Part shown: positions 1 to 6,099 of the stretch, piece by piece | Layout: each line of letters opens with the position of its first letter | How positions within the stretch are numbered: position 1 is the first letter of the stretch | Assembly: GCA_023396465.1 (NCBI GenBank) | Contig: JAEWWF010000125.1 | Span: 1 to 6,099 of the forward strand | DNA: 6,099 bases | Origin: Pseudomonadota bacterium | GTDB lineage: Bacteria > Pseudomonadota > Alphaproteobacteria > Rhodospirillales > Rhodospirillaceae | Reading direction: 5' to 3' | Position numbers and translations under genes: made by a program | Notes under the pieces: generated by a model | The model's database searches: none | Told to the model about the DNA's origin: nothing | Seen by the model: the letters and a program-made list of their open reading frames with translations, nothing else

Positions 1-123
1 GGCGGTGGTCGAGGCGGCCGGTGCCGCGCTCGCCCGCCCGGCGGAGGATTTCGGCGCCGCCGCGCCCATGGTCGACCTGTTCAGCATGTTCCACGAAACC
101 CAGTACACGAGGCTGTTCCGCTC

Positions 124-127
<4 letters not shown>
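1..127 (+). CDS. ureF: Urease accessory protein UreF, C-terminal end (partial)
   Basis: The frame beginning at base 2 is open to a TGA at 125-127 and ends in HETQYTRLFRS, which I recognise as the highly conserved UreF C-terminus. Only about 41 residues are present; the rest lies left of the window. UreF is an all-helical cytoplasmic chaperone that joins UreD/UreH and UreG on apo-urease and governs the GTP-dependent nickel delivery step; its conserved C-terminal tail takes part in these contacts. The stop codon overlaps the ureG start (ATGA, 124-127), so the two genes are probably translationally coupled in one urease operon. The call rests on the tail motif and on ureG immediately following; both point to the same answer. 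Confidence 0.9.
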
Positions 128-750
<623 letters not shown>

Positions 751-751
751 C

Positions 752-774
752 CCCTGACGCGGACGCGATCAGGG
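752..774. terminator. Stem-loop between convergent ureG and DUF805 gene
   Basis: CCCTGA (752-757) pairs with TCAGGG (769-774), and CGC/GCG (758-760 with 765-767) extends the stem around a 4-base loop with one bulged A. The hairpin starts 2 bases after the ureG stop and includes the stop codon of the minus-strand DUF805 gene. The position suits a shared bidirectional terminator, but there is no T-tract on either side, so it may instead be a Rho-dependent 3' end or a protective stem-loop. Confidence 0.4.
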
Positions 775-1137
775 TACCGTGGGGGCGGGAGGACCGAAGC
801 GGTTGTCCCCTTCGCTGCCCTTGATGACCATGAAGTAGAGCAGCACCAGGGCACCCAGCAGGGGGATTAGAAGGATGAGCAGCCACCAGCCGCTCTTGTC
901 GACATCGTGCAGGCGGCGGACGCTGACCGCCAGACTGGGGATGAACACCGCCAAGGTGTAGAGACCACTCAGCAGCCCCATCTCGATGGTCTCGTTGTAC
1001 AACCCCGTGAAGCCGTCGATGAACCCGAGGAGGATCGACGCGATCACGCTGAACAGAATGAAGAACCAATATTCCGACCGCAACGCGCGGCCATTGAATT
1101 GGGCATAGTTCTTCAAAACCCGTATGTACCACTGCAT
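769..1137 (-). CDS. DUF805 family inner-membrane protein (YhaH/YhaI-like)
   Basis: From the ATG at 1137 this is a 122-residue protein, typical for DUF805. It starts MQWYIRVLKNYAQFNGRALRSEYW, the family's characteristic N-terminus, and carries the diagnostic SVRRLHD motif (residues 72-78) and a late KGSEGDNRFGP segment. Three hydrophobic stretches at roughly residues 24-41, 55-71 and 84-105 suggest an integral inner-membrane protein. No biochemical function is established for the family. A GTG at 1146 would add three residues (MPD) in frame; I prefer the ATG because family members begin at that point, although neither start has a convincing Shine-Dalgarno sequence. The gene stands alone, convergent with ureG and followed by no minus-strand partner. 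A candidate promoter and a palindrome lie upstream at 1180-1249. Confidence 0.88.
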   Translation of the reverse strand: MQWYIRVLKNYAQFNGRALRSEYWFFILFSVIASILLGFIDGFTGLYNETIEMGLLSGLYTLAVFIPSLAVSVRRLHDVDKSGWWLLILLIPLLGALVLLYFMVIKGSEGDNRFGPPAPTVP

Positions 1138-1179
1138 ATCCGGCACCCGCGTGAGTGTGATCTGGGCAGGGGCATCCTG

Positions 1180-1191
1180 TAACGCGCGTTA
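1180..1191. promoter_or_regulatory. 12-bp perfect palindrome upstream of the DUF805 gene
   Basis: TAACGCGCGTTA is a perfect palindrome lying 43-54 bases upstream of the DUF805 ATG. With the candidate promoter further upstream, it would sit about 25-35 bases into the transcript, where a repressor could act as a roadblock. I do not recognise it as the site of a known regulator. A CG-rich core in a GC-rich genome makes chance palindromes more likely, so this is only a candidate operator. Confidence 0.25.
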
Positions 1192-1220
1192 AACAACATG
1201 CCTTCGCCAGTAATGCGGGC

Positions 1221-1249
1221 ATGGTCGATGTCGCGGCGAGGGCTGTCAA
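1221..1249 (-). promoter_or_regulatory. Candidate sigma-70 promoter for the DUF805 gene
   Basis: Reading the minus strand, a perfect TTGACA (plus coordinates 1244-1249) is followed after exactly 17 bases by GACCAT (1221-1226), a poor -10 hexamer that keeps the A at position 2 and the final T. Transcription would start near 1214, giving a leader of about 75 bases that includes the palindrome at 1180-1191. The -35 box and spacing are good and the -10 is weak. Confidence 0.3.
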
Positions 1250-1352
1250 GCCGTTCGGCGGCGGGTCTGGTGACGGGGTATATCATCCGCGGGTTGACGG
1301 CGCGGGGACGGCGGTTCGCCTCTCCTGGAGGAGGGGATCGCAGAGGGAGCGG

Positions 1353-1441
1353 CGGCTGTCCGCCGCCCCCGGCCGTGGCCGGCTGCCGTCGGCCGGGGGG
1401 AGAGCCCGGCGGGGGAACCGGGCTCGGCGGGCGGACAGCCG
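1353..1441. repeat. Nested inverted repeats forming a three-way junction
   Basis: Three perfect stems nest without conflict. P1 is the 12-bp CGGCTGTCCGCC (1353-1364) with GGCGGACAGCCG (1430-1441). P2 is the 10-bp CCCCCGGCCG (1366-1375) with CGGCCGGGGG (1390-1399). P3 is the 8-bp GAGCCCGG (1402-1409) with CCGGGCTC (1418-1425) around the loop CGGGGGAA. Only about 7 bases link the helices, so nearly all of the 89-base block is paired or in hairpin loops. The folding is read directly from the sequence; whether it acts as RNA, as a DNA cruciform element or as a dispersed repeat cannot be decided here. Confidence 0.65.
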
Positions 1442-1545
1442 GGAAAGGGACGTTCAATCGGTTCCCTTGGTCCGGGACGGGGCCGGTGCCGGAGGGGGAA
1501 GCGGCGGCGGTTCGTCCTGGTCGTGGGGCAACCATACGCAGGCCG

Positions 1546-1580
1546 CCGCCGGCACTCCAATTGGAAGTACGGCGGTTTTT
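1546..1580 (+). terminator. Intrinsic terminator, plus strand
   Basis: CCGCCG (1546-1551) pairs with CGGCGG (1570-1575). An inner helix of ACT/AGT (1554-1556 with 1566-1568) and CC/GG closes on an AATT loop, and TTTTT follows directly at 1576-1580. The hairpin plus T-run is the classic factor-independent form and works only on the plus strand. It sits 16 bases beyond the end of the minus-strand glycosyltransferase gene and would stop + transcripts from running antisense into it. Confidence 0.6.
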
Positions 1581-1595
1581 GAAAGCCTGCGTCGA

Positions 1596-2624
1596 TCAAA
1601 CGGCGGCGCGATCCAGGTGCCGGCGCGGGATGGGGGCGAGGAAGCCGAGGAACTGATCGGTCACCTTGTCCCACGAGAAGCCGCAGGCGTGGGCGCGGCA
1701 GCGGTCCGGCGGGATGTCCAGCGCCGCCAGGGCGGCGGCCCGCAGATCGTCGGACAGCACGCCCGCGCCGCTCTGGCCCAGCACGTCGGTCGGGCCGGTG
1801 ACGGGGAAGGCGGCGACCGGCACGCCGCAGGCCAGCGCCTCCAGCATCACCAGACCGAAGGTATCGGTGCGGCTGGGGAAAACGAAGGCATCGGCGGCGT
1901 TGTAGCAGGCGGCCAGTTCGGCATCGCCGTTGGCGATGTGGAACCGGGCATCGGGGAAGCGTTTCCTATAGTCGCTTCGGCTCGGCCCGTCGCCCACCAC
2001 CACCTTGCTGCCCGGCAGGTCGAGGGACAGGAAGGCGGGCAGGTTCTTGTCCACCGTCACCCGCCCGACATACAGGAACAGCGGCCGCGGCAGATCGGGA
2101 AAAGCGGTCTTGGGGCCGGGGCGGAAGGTGTCGACGTCCACCCCGTGGCTCCATTCCACCACGTTGCCGTAGCCGTCCGCCCGCAACTCGCGGAAGACGG
2201 AGGGGGAGGGCGCCAGCACCGCCCGCGACGGCGCGTGGAAGCGGCGGATCCAGGCCCGCAGCATGGGCAACGGCATGCGGGTGCGGGCGTGGACGTATTC
2301 GGGGAACTTGGTGTGATAGGCGGTGGTGAAGGGCGCTCCGCGCTTCAGGCACCACGCCCGCGCCACCTGGCCGAGCGGTCCCTCGGTGGGGATGTGGATG
2401 GCCTCCGGCGCGAAGTCTTCCAGCAACCGGGCGACCCGGCGGCGGGCAAATAGGGCGAGGCGGATCTCGTTGTAGGTCGGCAGCGGCACGGTGACGAACT
2501 GGTCGGGGCTGATGACCAGCACCTCATGCCCGCGCGCCGTCAGGCGGTCGTGCAGGGAACCGAGCACGCGCACCACGCCGTTGCGCTGCGGGTACCAGGC
2601 GTCGGTGACGATGGCGATGCGCAC
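1596..2624 (-). CDS. GT4-family glycosyltransferase (glycosyltransferase family 1 type)
   Basis: This 342-residue cytosolic or membrane-associated GT-B enzyme transfers a sugar from a nucleotide-sugar donor, probably to a lipid or glycan. It shows the N-terminal acceptor-domain start MRIAIVTDAWYPQRNGVVR, the linker YVGRVTVDKN (185-194) that resembles the GT4 GRL.xEKN segment, GDGP (211-214), and the C-terminal donor-site segment SRTDTFGLVMLEALACG (251-267). In the GT4 EX7E motif the first Glu is Asp254 and the second is Glu262. The whole resembles the SqdX/SQD2 and PimB/MgtA mannosyltransferase branch, but donor and acceptor cannot be assigned from sequence. The start is GTG at 2624, supported by GAGGG (2633-2637 on the minus strand) 8 bases upstream. 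It lies 92 bases downstream of recX in the same direction, so it may be co-transcribed or have its own promoter. No signal peptide or clear membrane span is seen. Confidence 0.9.
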   Translation of the reverse strand: MRIAIVTDAWYPQRNGVVRVLGSLHDRLTARGHEVLVISPDQFVTVPLPTYNEIRLALFARRRVARLLEDFAPEAIHIPTEGPLGQVARAWCLKRGAPFTTAYHTKFPEYVHARTRMPLPMLRAWIRRFHAPSRAVLAPSPSVFRELRADGYGNVVEWSHGVDVDTFRPGPKTAFPDLPRPLFLYVGRVTVDKNLPAFLSLDLPGSKVVVGDGPSRSDYRKRFPDARFHIANGDAELAACYNAADAFVFPSRTDTFGLVMLEALACGVPVAAFPVTGPTDVLGQSGAGVLSDDLRAAALAALDIPPDRCRAHACGFSWDKVTDQFLGFLAPIPRRHLDRAAV

Positions 2625-2716
2625 CGGATAAGCCCTCGCTGTGCTGATGAAGCGGTGCGGAAGCTATCGGGCGCGGCGGTGGCGGCGTCCAGTGAAGGTA
2701 CGGTGACGGTGGGGGA

Positions 2717-3346
2717 TCAGGCGCCGGTCAAGAGGGCGTCGAGGGCATCGCGGTCGGCGGCGTCAAGCACGCGGGCGGCGATGTCGAACGGGAACCCGGC
2801 CCGCGCCATGGCCGCCAGTTCCTTCAGGCGTCGTTCGGCCGGGTCGGCGGCGGCGCGTCGGCCGAGGGCGGGGCGGCGGAAGGGGCCGAAGCCGCGTCGG
2901 CGGGCAAAGGCGATGGCGGCGGCGAGGTCGGGGTTGCCGTCGGTGTCGGCGGCGAGATACTCCACCGCCTCCTCGACCACGGCGGCCTCCACCCCCTTGG
3001 CGGCGAGCCGGGCCCGGATGGCGCGGGTACTGCCGCCCTGGCGGTGCAGGCTGCGGGCACGGCCGGCGGCATAGGCGGCATCGTCGAGCAGCCCGGCGGC
3101 CTGATAGCGTGCCACCAGGGCCTCGACCAACGCGGCGCCCTCGTCGCGGTCGGTGCCGTGCTCGCGGGCCGACAGCTCCACCTTGCGCAGCAGCACCCGG
3201 CGCAGGTTGGCGGCGCTGGTGGCGAACCGCTCCAGGTAATGGAGGGCGGCATTGTCCAGATACTCCGCCGTCACCTTGCGTGGTCGCTTGCGGCGGCGGC
3301 CGGCGGTGGCGTCGGTCGCGGCGGGTGGGGTGATTTTCTCCGTCAT
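2717..3346 (-). CDS. recX: Regulatory protein RecX
   Basis: This 209-residue cytoplasmic protein is predicted to bind RecA filaments and limit recombinase and co-protease activity. It has the RecX pattern of three-helix repeats: YLDNAALHYLERFATSAANLRRVLLRKV near residues 29-56; the most conserved core, GLLDDAAYAAGRARSLHRQGGSTRAIRARLAAKGV, at 85-119; and a C-terminal repeat at about 170-195. A basic N-terminal tail (GRRRKRPRK, 16-24) and the RRRGFGPFRR segment (149-158) could contact DNA or RecA. The length is slightly above that of the E. coli protein because of the N-terminal tail. The ATG at 3346 has AGG about 6 bases upstream. recA is not in the window; alphaproteobacterial recX is often unlinked from recA. 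The gene is divergent from the ABC-2 permease across 63 bases containing an AT-rich island (3353-3360) that could serve as a promoter element. Confidence 0.92.
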   Translation of the reverse strand: MTEKITPPAATDATAGRRRKRPRKVTAEYLDNAALHYLERFATSAANLRRVLLRKVELSAREHGTDRDEGAALVEALVARYQAAGLLDDAAYAAGRARSLHRQGGSTRAIRARLAAKGVEAAVVEEAVEYLAADTDGNPDLAAAIAFARRRGFGPFRRPALGRRAAADPAERRLKELAAMARAGFPFDIAARVLDAADRDALDALLTGA

Positions 3347-3396
3347 GCCGCCTATGTTATCGGGCTCGCGCCGCCGCGTCAGCAGCCAGACCAGTC

Positions 3397-3401
3397 AGGA
3401 G
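3397..3401 (+). promoter_or_regulatory. Ribosome binding site deciding the GTG start of the ABC-2 permease
   Basis: AGGAG lies 8 bases before the GTG at 3410. The open frame continues much further upstream, back to 3044, but that part is antisense to recX. This strong site is what places the true start at 3410. Confidence 0.75.
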
Positions 3402-3409
3402 CCCTTGCC

Positions 3410-4216
3410 GTGATTCCCACCACCTTCCCGCCCAGCCCGCGCCGCATGGGCCGCGTCAACTGGCGCGGCGCCTGGGAGCTGTACCTGAAGGAGGTGCGGC
3501 GGTTCGTGAAGGTCTATTTGCAGACCATCGCCTCGCCCATCGTGACGACGTTGCTGTTCCTGGCCATCTTCGCCCTGGCGCTCGGCCGGCAGGTGCCGGA
3601 CAGCGGCGGTGTGTCGTTCATCGAGTTCCTGGCGCCCGGCCTCATCATCATGGCGATGGTGCAGAATGCCTTCGCCAATACCTCGTCATCCATGGTCATT
3701 TCCAAGGTGCAGGGCAACATCGTCGACGTGCTGATGCCGCCCCTGTCGGCGGCGGAACTGACGGCCGCCTACGCGCTCGGAGGCACCACCCGCGGCGTGG
3801 TGGTGGGCATCGCGACCACGGCGGCGATGGCGTTCTTCGTGCAGATGCACCTGCATGACGCGCTGTACATCGTCTATCACGGGGTGATGGCGTCGCTGAT
3901 GCTGTCGCTGCTTGGCCTCATCGGCGGCATCTGGGCGGACAAGTTCGACCATATCGCGGCGGTGACCAACTTCATCGTCACGCCGCTGTCGTTCCTGTCC
4001 GGCACCTTCTACAGCATCGAGCGCCTGCCGGAAAACCTCCAGTTCCTCGCCCACCTGAACCCGTTCTTCTACATGATCGACGGCTTCCGCTATGGCTTCA
4101 TCGGCCACCCGGACGCCATGCCGCTGACCGGGCTGGCGGTGGTCGCCGCCACCAACGCGGTGCTGCTGGCGGTGACCTATGCCATGTTCAAGACCGGCTA
4201 CAAGCTGAAGGCCTGA
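3410..4216 (+). CDS. ABC-2 type transporter permease (YadH-like)
   Basis: The 268-residue inner-membrane protein matches the usual ABC-2 permease length of about 255-270. After a short cytoplasmic N-terminus with an amphipathic stretch (WELYLKEVRRFVKVYLQ), about six hydrophobic segments follow, near residues 43-60, 72-90, 123-145, 152-175, 184-203 and 240-259. The C-terminal segment TPLSFLSGTFYSIERLP then NPFFYMIDGFRYGFIG (191-231) is the family signature found in YadH, NodJ and DrrB relatives. Such permeases export lipids, polysaccharides or drugs with a separate ATPase; the substrate cannot be named. The start is GTG with AGGAG 8 bases upstream; an ATG at residue 13 (base 3446) is an alternative. 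No ATPase gene lies beside it on the same strand: recX is divergent behind it, and the convergent ATPase ahead is of the import (FepC/BtuD) type. The partner must be encoded elsewhere. Confidence 0.92.
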   Translation: MIPTTFPPSPRRMGRVNWRGAWELYLKEVRRFVKVYLQTIASPIVTTLLFLAIFALALGRQVPDSGGVSFIEFLAPGLIIMAMVQNAFANTSSSMVISKVQGNIVDVLMPPLSAAELTAAYALGGTTRGVVVGIATTAAMAFFVQMHLHDALYIVYHGVMASLMLSLLGLIGGIWADKFDHIAAVTNFIVTPLSFLSGTFYSIERLPENLQFLAHLNPFFYMIDGFRYGFIGHPDAMPLTGLAVVAATNAVLLAVTYAMFKTGYKLKA

Positions 4217-4226
4217 GGCGGCCGGA

Positions 4227-4234
<8 letters not shown>
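4210..4234. terminator. Stem-loop between convergent ABC-2 permease and ATPase genes
   Basis: GGCCTGA (4210-4216) pairs with TCAGGGCC (4227-4234) with one bulged G, so the two stop codons, only 10 bases apart, pair with each other. There is no T-tract on either side. It is a plausible bidirectional 3'-end structure, but its thermodynamic strength is modest because of the bulge. Confidence 0.3.
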
Positions 4235-4978
<744 letters not shown>

Positions 4979-4982
<4 letters not shown>

Positions 4983-5965
4983 GACATGCCCTTTCGACGC
5001 CACAGGATGAGCGCGAAGGCGGGCGCGCCGAACAGCGCCGTCACCACGCCGATGGGCAGAACCTGCCCGCTGACCACGATGCGCGATAGCACGTCGGCGA
5101 CCACCAGGAACACCGCTCCGGCCAGGGCGGAGGCGGGCAGCAGCACCCCATGCTTGACCCCGACAAGGGCCCGCATGGCATGGGGAATGACCAGCCCGAC
5201 GAAGCCGATGGAGCCGACGATGCTGACCATCGCCGCCGTCATCAGGGCGGCGGCGGCGACCAGGGTGATGTAGGTGCGGCGCACGGCGATGCCGAGGGCG
5301 GCGGCGGAATCGGCGCCGAACACGAAGGCATCCAATGCCCGCGCGTGCCATAGGCAGAGGGCGCAACCGGCCAGGGTCACCGGCAGCGCCAGGGTCACAT
5401 CGTCCCATCGCACGCCGCTGAGGTTGCCGAGCAGCCAGAACATGATGCCGCGCGATTGCTCGGCGCTGGCCGACTTGGCGACGATGAACGAGGTCAGGGC
5501 ATTGAACAGCTGCGATCCGGCCACGCCGGCCAGGATGATGGCCGCCGCGCCGCGTCCGACACGGGCGGCCAGCGCCAGGATCAGCGCGAAGGCGACCAGG
5601 GCGCCGGCGAAAGCGCCCATGGACAGCGACAGAAGGCCGCCGCCGATGCCAAGAATGGTGACGGCCACCGCGCCGGTGGAGGCGCCGGCCGAAATGCCGA
5701 GGATGTAGGGATCGGCCAGCGGATTGCGCAGCAGGGCCTGAAGGATCACCCCCGACACCGCCAGGGCGGCGCCGCAGCAGGCGGCCACGGCCCCCCGGCT
5801 CAGGCGGTAATTCCAGACGATGCCTTCATCGATGCGGTCCACCGCATGTCCGGCGGCCCAAAGTTTGTTGGCGATGGTCTGGTAAACCACCCCGGGCGGA
5901 ATGGCCGTTTCGCCGACCGAGGCGGCGAACAGCAGGGCCGCGCGCAGGCAGACGAGGGCGGCCAT
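4979..5965 (-). CDS. FecCD/BtuC-type ABC importer permease
   Basis: This 328-residue polytopic inner-membrane protein is close in length to BtuC and FecCD proteins (about 325-350, ten helices). Diagnostic segments are the RLSRG motif after the first extracytoplasmic loop (54-58), GAALAVSGVILQALLRNPLADPYILGISAGAS (65-96), and the ATPase-coupling loop FVGLVIPHAMRALVG (255-269), followed by SGQVLPIGVVTALFGAPAFALILWRR near the C-terminus. It imports an iron chelate, heme or cobalamin with the ATPase downstream. The N-terminus is short: the first helix begins almost at Met1 (AALVCLRAALLFAASVG). The ATG at 5965 has only a weak GGGGCGG upstream, but no other in-frame start precedes it for at least 60 bases. 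No periplasmic binding protein or TonB receptor is seen, though they may lie beyond base 6099. The leader hints at B12 control, which would favour a cobalamin role, but this is weak. Confidence 0.93.
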
Positions 5966-5983
5966 GGCCGCCCCAGACTGCTG

Positions 5984-6018
5984 ACGAACCCCGTCATTTT
6001 GGCGGGGTTCGTTGTTTT
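5984..6018. promoter_or_regulatory. Strong hairpin in the leader of the FecCD operon
   Basis: ACGAACCCCG (5984-5993) pairs perfectly with CGGGGTTCGT (6003-6012) around a 9-base loop. On the minus strand the hairpin ends 18 bases before the permease ATG at 5965, so it sits in the 5' leader near the ribosome-binding region. On the plus strand it is followed by TGTTTT (6013-6018), so by shape it also looks like an intrinsic terminator in that direction, although no + gene precedes it in the window. It may be an expression platform, a terminator or both. Confidence 0.5.
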
Positions 6019-6021
6019 CAT

Positions 6022-6099
6022 GATGCCGGGTGAAGGTTGGCGCCCGGGAACGCCCCGTGGGTCGCCCTGTGACCCAGGATCGTCGGCAGACGGCGCAGG
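6022..6099 (-). promoter_or_regulatory. Leader of the FecCD operon, possibly just after a cobalamin riboswitch
   Basis: Read on the minus strand, this stretch has no convincing coding content. It begins CCTGCGCCGTCTGCCGACG, which could continue a B12-box-like ending (AGGAGACCTGCC) whose first half would lie outside the window, and contains CGGGGCGTTCCCGGG, similar to the GGGGTGTTCCGG-like tracts I recall downstream of proteobacterial cobalamin riboswitches. It also holds a small stem TGGGTC/GACCCA (6058-6063 with 6071-6076). The aptamer core is not in the window, so this is a tentative inference from edge sequence and from the importer gene that follows. Confidence 0.2.

Larger units (their letters stand above)
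1341..1580 (+). ncRNA. Candidate structured small RNA ending at an intrinsic terminator
   Basis: This lies in a gap of about 460 bases with no credible protein gene. On the plus strand it forms a near-continuous chain of helices: a three-way junction at 1353-1441; a hairpin AAGGGA (1445-1450) with TCCCTT (1463-1468); TCCGG (1471-1475) with CCGGA (1489-1493); a 9-bp stem CGGCGGCGG (1502-1510) with CCGCCGCCG (1543-1551); and a terminator hairpin with five T at 1576-1580. No gene runs in the + direction here or just downstream (the next gene is on the minus strand), so the terminator suggests a short transcript of its own. A possible -10 box, TATATC or TATCAT, sits at 1279-1286 but no good -35 accompanies it, so the 5' end is unknown; 1341 is a working boundary. 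I could not match it to RNase P RNA, tmRNA, SRP RNA or 6S RNA. GC-rich DNA forms stems easily, and a genomic repeat element is a real alternative. Confidence 0.35.

Noticed and set aside
1341..1580. Known housekeeping RNA (RNase P, tmRNA, SRP or 6S)
   Set aside because: I looked for the conserved cores of RNase P and tmRNA and for the SRP tetraloop region and did not see them. 6S RNA is defined mainly by shape, and this chain of hairpins does not give one long rod with a central bubble.
1113..1674. Minus- and plus-strand open frames within the 1147-1595 gap (about 140-150 codons each)
   Set aside because: They are Pro/Arg/Gly-rich with no recognisable domain or good ribosome site, and they run through the perfect inverted repeats. 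Stop-free frames are expected at this GC content.
1221..2453. Long + strand open frame of 410 codons across the gap and the glycosyltransferase
   Set aside because: Most of it is antisense to the well-recognised glycosyltransferase. Its translation is low-complexity Gly/Ala/Arg/His-rich text with no family resemblance, as expected for the shadow of a GC-rich gene.
3044..3409. Upstream extension of the ABC-2 permease frame
   Set aside because: It is antisense to recX and does not resemble a transporter; the AGGAG at 3397-3401 places the start at 3410.
4983..5408. Upstream extension of the ATPase frame
   Set aside because: It overlaps the permease gene in another frame. The nucleotide-binding domain begins at the ATG overlapping the permease stop.
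5800..6021. Minus-strand 73-codon frame starting MKTTNPAKMTGF, ahead of the FecCD permease
   Set aside because: It lacks a visible ribosome site, its first part is just the strong hairpin, and the rest is an out-of-frame reading of the permease. A leader peptide or a frameshifted N-terminus is possible but unsupported.

Overview
This is a very GC-rich, gene-dense bacterial chromosome segment, most likely from an alphaproteobacterium. A Rhodospirillales-like host (Magnetospirillum/Azospirillum type) would fit the composition, the urease accessory gene order and the RecX type, but no taxonomic marker is present, so this is inference. I found no mobile elements, tRNA, rRNA or CRISPR arrays.

Layout. 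(i) Bases 1-750, + strand: the last codons of ureF and a complete ureG, joined by an ATGA overlap. They are the end of a urease maturation operon whose structural genes lie to the left. (ii) Bases 769-1137, - strand: a small DUF805 membrane protein, convergent with ureG across a stem-loop. (iii) Bases 1138-1595: about 460 bases without a credible gene. This gap holds a 12-bp palindrome, a weak promoter for the DUF805 gene, a strikingly structured block (12-, 10- and 8-bp perfect stems arranged as a three-way junction) and a plus-strand intrinsic terminator. Together these could mark an unannotated small RNA. (iv) Bases 1596-3346, - strand: recX followed by a GT4-family glycosyltransferase with a GTG start. 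(v) Bases 3410-4216, + strand: an ABC-2 type permease, divergent from recX, with no ATPase partner next to it. (vi) Bases 4227-5965, - strand: a FecCD/BtuC-type permease and its BtuD/FepC-type ATPase, overlapping by ATGA, forming the inner-membrane part of a cobalamin, siderophore or heme importer. Their leader (5966-6099) holds a strong hairpin and sequence reminiscent of what follows cobalamin riboswitches, but the window ends too early to settle this.

How the genes relate. UreF and UreG cooperate in GTP-dependent nickel insertion into urease. The FecCD and ATPase proteins form one importer that lacks its binding protein in this window. RecX modulates RecA and is not functionally tied to the glycosyltransferase behind it. 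The other genes look like independent housekeeping or envelope functions. The protein-coding content is ordinary; the unusual signal is the structured, terminator-ended intergenic region at about 1341-1580.
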